From positions 1-6,327 of the forward strand of contig JAFTLM010000113.1 in NCBI GenBank assembly GCA_017455945.1: DNA of 6,327 nt, given 5' to 3'. The position numbers and the translations under genes are program-made. Source of the DNA: Clostridia bacterium (GTDB lineage Bacteria; Bacillota; Clostridia; Oscillospirales; CAG-272). Under the pieces are notes generated by a model. That model searched no databases. It had not been told where the DNA came from and saw only the letters and a program-made list of their open reading frames with translations. Shown one piece after another: positions 1 through 5,085 of this stretch; position 1 is the first letter of the stretch, and each line of letters starts with the position of its first letter.

Positions 1-4
1 AACG

Positions 5-292
5 ATGAAGAGCATAATTGAAGAACTGTGGCGTGGGAACATTGACCCGCAAAATGAGCGAGCGCTCAATACGGCAGAGATGAGGCAATTGGTTGAATAC
101 ATTGCACGGCATCACGAAGACTTACTGAAGACTATGAGCGACGAGCAAAAAGAGATATTTGAAAAGCTTGGCAACTGTCAGCGCGAGTATGCAGGTTTTG
201 CGGAAGAAGCGATATTTGCCTATGCTTTCAGGCTTGGGGCGCGGATTATTGCCGAAGCCTTACTTCCGCCGATTGATAAGGATTGCGAATAG
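5..292 (+). CDS. DUF6809-like small protein
   Basis: This encodes a 95-residue acidic, probably all-helical protein with no signal peptide or membrane segment. The opening MKSIIEELWRGNIDP, the central DEQKEIFEKL and the closing AIFAYAFRLGARI match the pattern I associate with DUF6809, a family of roughly 90-residue Firmicutes proteins often found beside mobile elements. The family's function is unknown to me and I assign none. Length is normal for the family and the ORF is intact. The ATG is only four bases into the window, so its ribosome binding site and any upstream operon partner cannot be seen. It is followed by about 500 bases without a convincing gene, so it is probably the last gene of its transcript. 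Family assignment is from memory of the motif pattern, not a search. Confidence 0.75.
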   Translation: MKSIIEELWRGNIDPQNERALNTAEMRQLVEYIARHHEDLLKTMSDEQKEIFEKLGNCQREYAGFAEEAIFAYAFRLGARIIAEALLPPIDKDCE

Positions 293-326
293 GCTCTATG
301 GGTGAATAAATCGCCAGGCATCTCTC

Positions 327-361
327 CTACAAGGGGGGCGCGAAACACAACTCCCTTGTAG
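327..361. repeat. inverted repeat (11-bp stem)
   Basis: CTACAAGGGGG at 327-337 pairs with CTCCCTTGTAG at 351-361, with one G-T wobble and a 13-base loop. No T-run follows on either strand, so a simple terminator is unlikely. It is the first of three hairpins in the region. Confidence 0.6.
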
Positions 362-369
362 TAGCATCT

Positions 370-396
370 ATGGGGTGAACACTTCGTTCACTCCAT
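370..396. repeat. inverted repeat (11-bp stem, 5-base loop)
   Basis: ATGGGGTGAAC at 370-380 pairs with GTTCACTCCAT at 386-396 (one G-T pair), with loop ACTTC. A short TTTTG follows on the plus strand, so weak terminator activity for the gene ending at 292 is possible. It lies directly before the first copy of the 12-bp direct repeat, so it may instead be part of an oriT-type site. Confidence 0.6.
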
Positions 397-402
397 TTTG
401 TG

Positions 403-461
403 CTTGGAGACCCCCTAACGAAACGCGAGACCGTCCCTTCCCCTTTGCACTTGGAGACCCC
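403..461. repeat. 12-bp direct repeat pair, CTTGGAGACCCC
   Basis: Exact copies lie at 403-414 and 450-461. A further GAGACC sits between them at 427-432. The second copy forms part of the left arm of the 455-483 hairpin, so the first copy could compete for the same right arm. Paired direct repeats beside a hairpin are common binding sites in oriT or plasmid-type origins. No protein can be assigned to them from the sequence. Confidence 0.55.
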
Positions 462-490
462 GTCGTGTTTCACGACTGGGTCTATCTGCG
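455..490. other. candidate oriT hairpin and nic region
   Basis: Positions 455-467 pair with 471-483 at 12 of 13 positions around a TTT loop; the only mismatch is C461/T477. The hairpin is followed by ATCTGCG rather than a T-run, which argues against a terminator. A long imperfect hairpin followed within about 10 bases by a nic site is the usual layout of oriTs served by relaxases. The sequence TATCTGC at 483-489 is loosely like the RP4-type ATCCTGC nic core, but this resemblance is weak. The relaxase gene starts about 550 bases downstream. Location and structure support an oriT; the nic position is a guess. Confidence 0.35.
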
Positions 491-701
491 TTGAAAAATA
501 CAATTTAGCGCACTGTAAAACCGAGGCTGAATTGCAAAAAGCTTGCACAGAATGAGTTTTTTTAGTCCGAAATTTACAGATTTTTATTTTTCAGTCTCCG
601 AACGATGTCTTACAAAGCCTTTATTTATATGGTTTTGTCAAGGGTGCAACAAATGACTGTGTCTTCGGATATATGGTAGGCGCTGTTTTTCAGCCCGATT
701 T

Positions 702-728
702 CCGCCCGTTTGAGGGCGGTTCTTTTTT
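702..728 (+). terminator. intrinsic terminator
   Basis: CCGCCC (702-707), a six-base loop, GGGCGG (714-719), then TTCTTTTTT (720-728). This is a classic rho-independent terminator for plus-strand transcription. No convincing gene ends just before it, so it would stop readthrough from the 5-292 gene or an untranslated RNA from the 300-500 region. It would also insulate the relaxase module downstream. Confidence 0.7.
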
Positions 729-796
729 GTGGCAGAAGTTGCTCGGTCGTGAGGGGTATTGGCGGTTGTGGAGGGTTTTGGAGGGGTGTGTGTGCC

Positions 797-972
797 TCAG
801 CCGTCAGACACCTCGATTTCAAACAGAGCCTGCTCTGCGGTAATCTCTCCAATGGCATAGCGATTCTTAGCTTGCGTTGCTTTCTCCAACCATTGGTCAT
901 ACTCCTGCATCGTCAATCCATGAGCCAATGTGTTCAATGAGTTACAGGAACGCTCAAACCGCTTATCTCACC
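797..972 (-). pseudogene. C-terminal remnant of an unidentified gene
   Basis: The minus strand is open from a TGA at 973-975 down to a TGA at 797-799. Its residues read like a real helical C-terminus, including NTLAHGLTMQEYDQW, then ATQAKNRYAIGEITAEQAL and a final EIEVSDG. An ATG at 908-910 would give a 37-residue product, but the protein-like sequence continues upstream of it, and I see no good ribosome binding site. The likeliest reading is the 3' end of a longer gene whose 5' part has been lost, with the break around 937-975 where the plus-strand ORF begins. I do not recognise the family. A short intact gene starting at the ATG is the alternative. Confidence 0.35.
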
Positions 973-1056
973 GAAACCAAAGAGGTTTTGGACAACATCT
1001 ACGATGTAATTCACGAGTTGGCGCGAGGAGGTGACGGACACTGGCAGTCATCATAA
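937..1056 (+). CDS. short ORF overlapping relaxase start, possible accessory gene remnant
   Basis: This is a 39-residue ORF, starting MSYRNAQTAYLTETKEVL and ending LARGGDGHWQSS. It reads as one amphipathic helix. It overlaps the proposed relaxase start at 1041 by 16 bases, and the relaxase ribosome binding site lies within its codons. This is the position usually held by a MobC-like relaxosome gene, and the end of such a protein is a reasonable guess, but there is not enough sequence to show it. The frame stays open upstream to 871, yet the residues there are merely antisense to the minus-strand remnant. I therefore think this is either a very small gene or the 3' end of a truncated one. No clear Shine-Dalgarno precedes the ATG at 937. 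It may translationally couple to the relaxase. Confidence 0.4.
   Translation: MSYRNAQTAYLTETKEVLDNIYDVIHELARGGDGHWQSS
1026..1034 (+). promoter_or_regulatory. Shine-Dalgarno for relaxase, pointing to a CTG start
   Basis: AGGAGGTGA is a near-perfect complement to the 16S rRNA 3' end. Seven bases after AGGAGGTG comes CTG at 1041, in frame with the relaxase. The first in-frame ATG is at 1098, far too distant to be served by this site. It therefore decides the start of the relaxase gene. Confidence 0.65.
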
Positions 1057-2381
1057 AAATTAAATACAAGGACAGAAAAGACCACCACCCCTCGGTAATG
1101 CGCGCGGTGATTGACTACTGTTTGCAACCGCACAAGACCGAGACCGAGGAAAATCTTTTCGCCACCTCGGGTCAGCATTGCGCTCCCGATTTTGCCTACA
1201 AAGAGTTCATGACAAACAAGGCTGTGTGGCACAAAACAGACGGTCTTTGCTTCCGCCATTACATTCAGTCCTTCCACCCGAGCGAGAATATCTCGCCCGA
1301 TGAAGCTAACAAAATCGGGCTTGAGTTTGCACAAAAGGCGTGGGCGGGCTACGGCGTTTTGGTGTCAACCCACGTGGACCGAGAGCACATTCACAATCAC
1401 TTTGTCATCGACACGGTGAACGTGGAAAGCGGCCGCAAGCTCCACGAAAACCGCAATAATATTGAGAATTTGCGTTTGATAAACGACGGAATTTGCCAAT
1501 CTCACGGGTTGTCTGTTCTGCCCTCTTACGCCAAAAAAGGCGGGGCAAAATCAATTTCGTCGCGTGAATACCGTGCGGGAATAAAGCGAGACAGCTGGAA
1601 ATTCCGTCTCCGCGCGGCAATAAATACCGCAATGGAAGTCAGCTTTACAAAGGCGGAATTTATTGCGGTTATGGAATCTCTCGGCTACGGTGTTCGCTGG
1701 CAGGACAACCGCAAAAACATCACGTACACCTGTTTTCGCGAGCCTCAATACAAAAACGGAGCTTACCGAAAATGCAACGACGACAAGCTCGCGGACGAAA
1801 AATACCTAAAGGAGAATATGGAAAATGAATTCAGAATACGACAAGAAATTCTCGCTGGACGAGATTACGGAAATGAACCGACCGATAGTCAAAACGGTGC
1901 GGATTCCCGAGGACGAATGGGAAGAAATAATCTACACCCTGGAGCAGATGCAGACTTTGACCGACGGAATATGTCGGGAGAAGAAAGCAATGGAATCGGC
2001 GGCGAAGGAGCTCAGGGAAACGGCGAAAAGTTCGCTTTCGAGGCTGACAGAAACCTACGACAGACTGGTTGGGAAAGCAAGCGAGAAGGCTGCTTCAAGA
2101 ATAGAACGGCAAAGGATTATGGACGACCTTTTATGGGGGCTTCGGTTGGCGCTCATGGCAATACCCATGGTTCTGGTCTTGGGCTTGGCGGCTTATATGG
2201 GTTGGTTCCGCTGATTGACAATGACGGGAAGAAGACACCCGAGGAAATTGAAGCCGAGGAACGCGCAAGGATTGCCGCCTCCAATGCGGGCGCAATTATC
2301 GGCGCGGGAATACTTATCGCCGAGGCGTTGACAGACCAAGATGACCCCGACGAAGACGACGGATTCACAATTAAAATGTAA
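1041..2381 (+). CDS. MOBP-type relaxase (MobA/VirD2 family)
   Basis: This is a DNA relaxase predicted to nick one strand at oriT and stay covalently bound through a tyrosine, starting mobilisation. Numbered from CTG1041 (446 residues), the first strand is AVIIKIKYK (2-10). The likely catalytic Y26 sits in DYCLQPHKT (25-33). Motif II-like HYIQSF is at 73-78, and the metal-binding signature HVDREHIHNH is at 111-120, with H111, H116, H118 and possibly H120 as ligands. The nuclease domain continues to about residue 260 (KYLKENMENEFRIRQEI). The rest is Gly/Asn/Arg-rich low complexity, then an acidic tail (392-446) with a small hydrophobic stretch AGAIIGAGILIAEA. I prefer CTG1041 to ATG1098 because the ribosome binding site is correctly spaced only to it, and because the ATG start would delete the first strand of the fold. 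Residues about 262-391 overlap a second gene in another frame. It heads a compact plus-strand operon. Confidence 0.9.
   Translation: MAVIIKIKYKDRKDHHPSVMRAVIDYCLQPHKTETEENLFATSGQHCAPDFAYKEFMTNKAVWHKTDGLCFRHYIQSFHPSENISPDEANKIGLEFAQKAWAGYGVLVSTHVDREHIHNHFVIDTVNVESGRKLHENRNNIENLRLINDGICQSHGLSVLPSYAKKGGAKSISSREYRAGIKRDSWKFRLRAAINTAMEVSFTKAEFIAVMESLGYGVRWQDNRKNITYTCFREPQYKNGAYRKCNDDKLADEKYLKENMENEFRIRQEILAGRDYGNEPTDSQNGADSRGRMGRNNLHPGADADFDRRNMSGEESNGIGGEGAQGNGEKFAFEADRNLRQTGWESKREGCFKNRTAKDYGRPFMGASVGAHGNTHGSGLGLGGLYGLVPLIDNDGKKTPEEIEAEERARIAASNAGAIIGAGILIAEALTDQDDPDEDDGFTIKM
1808..1814 (+). promoter_or_regulatory. internal Shine-Dalgarno for nested gene
   Basis: AAAGGAG lies inside the relaxase coding sequence, 10 bases before the ATG at 1825. 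Another ATG at 1818, in the relaxase frame, is only three bases away and too close. The site therefore favours the out-of-frame start at 1825. An internal in-frame relaxase fragment cannot be fully excluded. Confidence 0.55.
1825..2214 (+). CDS. nested coiled-coil membrane protein, possibly MobB-like
   Basis: This is a 129-residue ORF lying entirely within the relaxase gene in the +1 frame. The sequence looks like a real protein. An acidic N-terminal part (FSLDEITEMNRPIVK, then VRIPEDEWEEIIYTLEQM) leads into a charged heptad-like helix (about 40-100). It ends in one strong membrane helix (about 103-126, including LALMAIPMVLVLGLAAYMG) and a short WFR end, so the bulk would face the cytoplasm. 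It has its own AAAGGAG ten bases upstream. Codon third positions in this frame are mostly G or C, like the rest of the relaxase gene. In the overlap, the relaxase frame is A/T-ending and encodes low complexity. A nested membrane protein in a relaxase gene is known from RSF1010 (MobB within MobA). I see no clear sequence resemblance to MobB, so the shared role, stabilising the relaxosome or docking it at the membrane, is inference. Confidence 0.65.
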   Translation: MNSEYDKKFSLDEITEMNRPIVKTVRIPEDEWEEIIYTLEQMQTLTDGICREKKAMESAAKELRETAKSSLSRLTETYDRLVGKASEKAASRIERQRIMDDLLWGLRLALMAIPMVLVLGLAAYMGWFR

Positions 2382-2391
2382 AGGAGAATGA

Positions 2392-2685
2392 ATGAGAGAA
2401 AACAAAAACATATTTAAGAATTACCCCGATGCTATGAGCCTCTCCCAGGTTGCCGAGTGCCTTGGCATCAGCAAAAAACTCGCCTCGCGCCTCATCAGAA
2501 GCGGAGAGATAAACTCCGTAAAAATTGGGCGCGAATACCGAATCGCAAAATCGGTGCTAATTAAATACATTGCAAAGCCCCGCGAAAAAATTTGTGTTGA
2601 AAGTGTTACTTCGAACCCAAAGGGCTGGACTTCCGAAGAAAAGTGTGGTATGTTGTGTGGTAACGAAAGGAGACAAACGATATGA
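2392..2685 (+). CDS. excisionase-like helix-turn-helix protein
   Basis: This is a 97-residue protein whose residues 15-61 (MSLSQVAECLGISKKLASRL, then a GEINSVKIGREYRIAK wing) form a MerR/excisionase-type HTH of the kind found beside tyrosine integrases. The likely role is DNA bending at the attachment site to direct excision, or regulation of the integrase. AAGGAG at 2381-2386 is five bases before the chosen ATG at 2392; an ATG at 2388 opens only a very short frame. It follows the relaxase stop by 10 bases and its TGA overlaps the integrase ATG (ATGA at 2682-2685), which suggests translational coupling. The last 35 or so residues after AKPREK are cysteine- and lysine-rich without a recognisable domain and may largely reflect readthrough into the integrase control region. 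Confidence 0.75.
   Translation: MRENKNIFKNYPDAMSLSQVAECLGISKKLASRLIRSGEINSVKIGREYRIAKSVLIKYIAKPREKICVESVTSNPKGWTSEEKCGMLCGNERRQTI
2643..2662 (+). repeat. GTGTGGTA direct repeat before the integrase
   Basis: GTGTGGTA occurs at 2643-2650 and again at 2655-2662, 12 bases apart, just upstream of the integrase ribosome binding site (GAAAGGAG, about 2665-2672). Helically phased short repeats here could bind the excisionase-like protein or another regulator. The repeat is short, so this is only suggestive. Confidence 0.3.
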
Positions 2686-3872
2686 CAAAACACGAAAAAG
2701 GTATTTCGGGCAGCGTTCAGGCAAAGAACGGAAAGCTCTACTTTGTGGCAAGCTTCAAAGACCCGATAACACAAAAACGCAAGGTGAAATGGAAAACCCT
2801 CGGGCTATCCGAGGGTGCTCCAAAGGCGGTGGTCGACAAGGCAAAACGCGACGCTCAATCCAAATTCGAGGACGAGTACAAGCGTTACCTTGACGGCTAC
2901 GACGACCCGCGAAAATATCCACTCGTTGACTTTCTCAACGAGTGGCTTGACACCGCCCACGTTCACAAAATCCAACAGTCGACCTACAACAGCTACAAGG
3001 GGCTGATAAAGAAAATTGAAAGGTTCTTCGGCAAAAAAGTCACCCTTGCCGATTGCCGACCAAAGGTGATTCACAAATTTTACGACAGTCTCAGAGCAGA
3101 GGGCGACCGAGAGCAGACAATACTCCACTATCACAATTTGCTCCACAAAGCCTTTGAATACGCAATCAAGCAAGAGATAGTCGATACCAACCCCATGAAC
3201 CGAGTTGAACGCCCACAGCCCAAGCATTTTGTGGGCACTTCATACTCGGTGGACGAGGTGCGGACGCTGATTGCCCTTGCAGAGGACGACGAGCTCTACA
3301 TTCCCATAGTCTTCGCGGTCTATTGCGGAATGAGACGGAGCGAGGCTCTCGGCGTGTCGTGGAAAAACGTGGACTTTGAAAAGGATATTATTCACGTCTG
3401 CCAAAAGGTGATTGAGGTCAGCGAGAACGGCAAAACCAAGCGAATTATAAGCGGAGAGATGAAAACCGAGTCGTCGCGCCGTAGCTTCTATATGGTGCCC
3501 GAGCTTAAAGAAATTCTGCTTAGGCACAAAGAAAAACAGGAGCGATACCGAAAGCAGTTCGGCCGCTCCTACTCAAAAGAATATCTTGATATGGTCTGCG
3601 TCAATCCCCTGGGAGAGCTGACAAAGCCAAGCTACGTGACCTCGCACTTTCCCGAGCTTCTCAAAAAGTACGGACTGCGTGACATTCGCTTCCACGACCT
3701 GCGGCACACCTGCGCTTCGCTTCTGCTGTCAATGGACGTGAATATGAAAGTCATTCAGAAATATCTCGGTCACAGCAATATGAGCACCACCGCCGACATC
3801 TATTCGCACCTTGACGTAAAAGCCACGGGCGAGGCGGGAATGAAGCTCGGCAAACTGCTGTCGGAGGGCTAA
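2682..3872 (+). CDS. int: tyrosine-type site-specific integrase
   Basis: This is a 396-residue phage/ICE-type tyrosine recombinase that would integrate and excise the element through a 3'-phosphotyrosine intermediate. An N-terminal arm-site binding domain spans about 5-60 (GISGSVQAKNGKLYFVASF). A SAM-like core-binding domain spans about 80-178. The catalytic domain runs from about 188 and has all expected residues: R218 in CGMRRSE, K261 in the beta-hairpin EMKTESSRRS, H338 and R341 in HDLRHT, H364 in YLGHSN, and nucleophile Y374 in DIYSHLD. Length and spacing are normal, so it appears active. The start is supported by AAAGGAGA about eight bases upstream and by the 4-base overlap with the preceding HTH gene. 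The downstream double-HTH gene begins three bases after its stop. The attachment site cannot be identified in the window. Confidence 0.95.
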   Translation: MTKHEKGISGSVQAKNGKLYFVASFKDPITQKRKVKWKTLGLSEGAPKAVVDKAKRDAQSKFEDEYKRYLDGYDDPRKYPLVDFLNEWLDTAHVHKIQQSTYNSYKGLIKKIERFFGKKVTLADCRPKVIHKFYDSLRAEGDREQTILHYHNLLHKAFEYAIKQEIVDTNPMNRVERPQPKHFVGTSYSVDEVRTLIALAEDDELYIPIVFAVYCGMRRSEALGVSWKNVDFEKDIIHVCQKVIEVSENGKTKRIISGEMKTESSRRSFYMVPELKEILLRHKEKQERYRKQFGRSYSKEYLDMVCVNPLGELTKPSYVTSHFPELLKKYGLRDIRFHDLRHTCASLLLSMDVNMKVIQKYLGHSNMSTTADIYSHLDVKATGEAGMKLGKLLSEG

Positions 3873-3875
3873 ACG

Positions 3876-4460
3876 ATGATGATACAAGACGGCGAAATAT
3901 CGCTTGAACAGCTATACAAAATGCTCCACGTCAGCAAACGGAAGGCGGCGTGGATGCTTCAAAACGGAATAATCCCGTGTCGGATGAGGAACACCAAAAC
4001 TCACCGTTACGCCGTGCGGATTGAGGACGTTGAGGCATACCTCAAAAAGACAAGCAAAGAACGGCGAAAGGAAATCCCCGTGGGCGAATTCAACGTCAAG
4101 CCCACAAAAATGGCGGTATCGGCGGAAAAAGCTCCGTGCGATACCGTCGCCCTCACGGGCGGTTACATCTCCCCCGAGGGCAACGAGCTCCGAGCTTTCA
4201 AAGCATACGTAAAAACAAGGCTGCACTACGCCAACGATGCCCTCACAATCCCCCAAGCCGCCTCGGTAATCGGCTACTCGGAAGGAATGGTGCTTGACCA
4301 CATTGAGAAAAAGCACCTTGAAGCCGTCAAAATCAGCGGCAAATACATAATCGCCAAGCCCTGGCTCGTCGATTTCCTCGCCGGCGACACCGCCTTCGAA
4401 ATCGTCAATAAATCAAATTGGCATATAAATACGATACTCAAATTCAAGAAGAATCGATAA
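3876..4460 (+). CDS. double helix-turn-helix DNA-binding protein
   Basis: This is a 194-residue protein with two excisionase-like HTH units. The first is at about 9-57 (SLEQLYKMLHVSKRKAAWML, then GIIPCRM and a basic wing). The second is at about 122-169 (LTIPQAASVIGYSEGMVLDH, then VKISGKYIIAKPWLVDFL). They are joined by a lysine-rich and then variable linker of about 60 residues. It probably binds two DNA sites and regulates excision or the operon; this is inferred from domains and position. The ATG at 3876 is preceded by GGAGG at 3863-3867, inside the end of the integrase gene; an ATG at 3879 is an alternative. There are only three bases between the integrase stop and this start, so co-translation is likely. 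It is the last plus-strand gene of the operon and is followed by a terminator. Confidence 0.75.
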   Translation: MMIQDGEISLEQLYKMLHVSKRKAAWMLQNGIIPCRMRNTKTHRYAVRIEDVEAYLKKTSKERRKEIPVGEFNVKPTKMAVSAEKAPCDTVALTGGYISPEGNELRAFKAYVKTRLHYANDALTIPQAASVIGYSEGMVLDHIEKKHLEAVKISGKYIIAKPWLVDFLAGDTAFEIVNKSNWHINTILKFKKNR

Positions 4461-4510
4461 AAACAGCCCTACCGTTCTCTCTGCATTCTTAGCGGAGAAA
4501 TAGGCGGCGG

Positions 4511-4550
4511 AAGTACCGAGGCATTGATTTGCCTCGGTATTTCTGTTTCT
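4511..4550 (+). terminator. intrinsic terminator of the integrase operon
   Basis: TACCGAGGCA (4514-4523) pairs perfectly with TGCCTCGGTA (4530-4539) around a six-base loop. Flanking AAG/TTT extends the stem, and the T-rich tail TTTCTGTTTCT follows. It ends plus-strand transcription about 50 bases after the double-HTH gene. On the minus strand no T-run follows the stem, so it is a poor terminator for the convergent recombinase remnant. Confidence 0.85.
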
Positions 4551-4556
4551 GTGTGC

Positions 4557-4913
4557 TTATGACGCGATGGAATCGGATGTTCTTACGGTATGCTGTTCTC
4601 TGAATCCTACGGTGAACACGATGTCGATATTGTTGCCATCGGTGCGTGACCACTTTTCCTTTTTCTCGTAGACGTAAATCTTGGACACGAATGCGTGTAC
4701 GATCTCGGGAGTCAGCTCCTGAATGTCAATGAATCTGTTGGCATTGGCAATGAACTCGTTTATTGAATTTCGTTCACTTCCATAGCTCGCTTCAGCTTCT
4801 TCAAGCTCAGCGAGCTTTTTTGTTAATGCCGATTGCTCTGTTTCATAGTTTTGTGCCATCTTGTCGTAATGTTCATCCGTAATACGTCCGCTGACGTTGT
4901 CCTCTGATAACAT
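4557..4913 (-). pseudogene. C-terminal remnant of a large serine recombinase (DUF4368 part)
   Basis: The 118 residues match the C-terminal end of clostridial large serine recombinases. EDNVSGRITDEHYDKMAQNY (4-23) is the usual junction into the coiled-coil segment, and AELEEAEASY continues it. DIQELTPEIVHAFVSKIYVY (63-82) and the NIDIVFTVGF strand (95-104) are the DUF4368-type end. Intact enzymes are about 500 or more residues. The N-terminal resolvase domain with the catalytic serine, the recombinase domain and the zinc ribbon are all missing. An in-frame TGA lies just upstream of the ATG at 4911-4913, and the ATG has no ribosome binding site, so it is a chance start in a truncated gene. The remnant converges on the plus-strand operon and was probably part of another element. 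It cannot catalyse recombination. Confidence 0.85.
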
Positions 4914-5000
4914 TTGTCAAGGGAAAGAATTAAATGTTTACATATTTTTCACAAAAGCGATCTGATATTTATTGATTTGAATCGTTTTTTAATTATTACA

Positions 5001-5033
5001 AGGGCGGCAAGCTACAATGTAGCCTACCGCCCT
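5001..5033. terminator. bidirectional terminator-like stem-loop
   Basis: AGGGCGG (5001-5007) pairs with CCGCCCT (5027-5033). Inside it, GCTAC (5011-5015) pairs with GTAGC (5019-5023) around AAT, leaving a 3x3 internal loop. On the plus strand GCTTTGTTTT follows. On the minus strand the tail is TTGTAATAATT. It lies about 50 bases beyond the stop of the minus-strand collagen-like gene and would end its transcript. The T-tract is imperfect on both sides. No gene is seen in 4914-5085. Confidence 0.55.
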
Positions 5034-5085
5034 GCTTTGTTTTAATCCTTTGCGTACTATACACATCTCGGATTTACAGAATTAT

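Larger units (their letters stand above)
293..796. other. gene-free, structured intergenic region
   Basis: I see no convincing gene here. Short ORFs exist on both strands but lack ribosome binding sites and protein-like composition. The left part (293-490) is GC-rich and full of inverted and direct repeats: hairpins at 327-361, 370-396 and 455-483, a 12-bp direct repeat at 403-414 and 450-461, and three copies of GAGACC at 407, 427 and 454. An imperfect repeat of TCTATGGGTGAA occurs at 295-306 and 367-379, with one extra G in the second copy. The middle (490-660) is AT-rich. The right part holds a terminator-like hairpin (702-728) and a G-rich plus strand (about 750-790). The region sits upstream of a relaxase module, which is where an origin of transfer is often found. 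Confidence 0.6.

Noticed and set aside
327..548. 73-residue minus-strand ORF over the hairpin cluster
   Set aside because: It consists of hairpin and repeat DNA, the composition is not protein-like and no ribosome binding site is seen.
634..650. TTGACA on the minus strand as a promoter -35 box
   Set aside because: No acceptable -10 hexamer at about 17 bases; TATAAA is only six bases away.
552..656. 34-residue plus-strand ORF starting MSFFSPKF
   Set aside because: No ribosome binding site, Phe-rich because the DNA is T-rich, and no recognisable motif.
625..900. 91-residue minus-strand ORF starting MTNGWRKQRK
   Set aside because: It is out of frame with the convincing minus-strand reading at 797-972, is proline-rich in its second half and runs through the terminator hairpin.
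710..940. 76-residue plus-strand ORF starting MRAVLFCGRSC
   Set aside because: Cysteine- and glycine-rich with no ribosome binding site; it is antisense to the protein-like minus-strand remnant and crosses the terminator loop.
1011..1334. Minus-strand ORFs opposite the relaxase (also 1405-1632 and 1551-1748)
   Set aside because: They are shadows of the relaxase reading frame, which has clear catalytic motifs.
2805..3227. 140-residue minus-strand ORF opposite the integrase (also 3240-3527 and 3912-4316)
   Set aside because: Antisense shadows caused by codon bias of the plus-strand genes; no motifs or ribosome binding sites.
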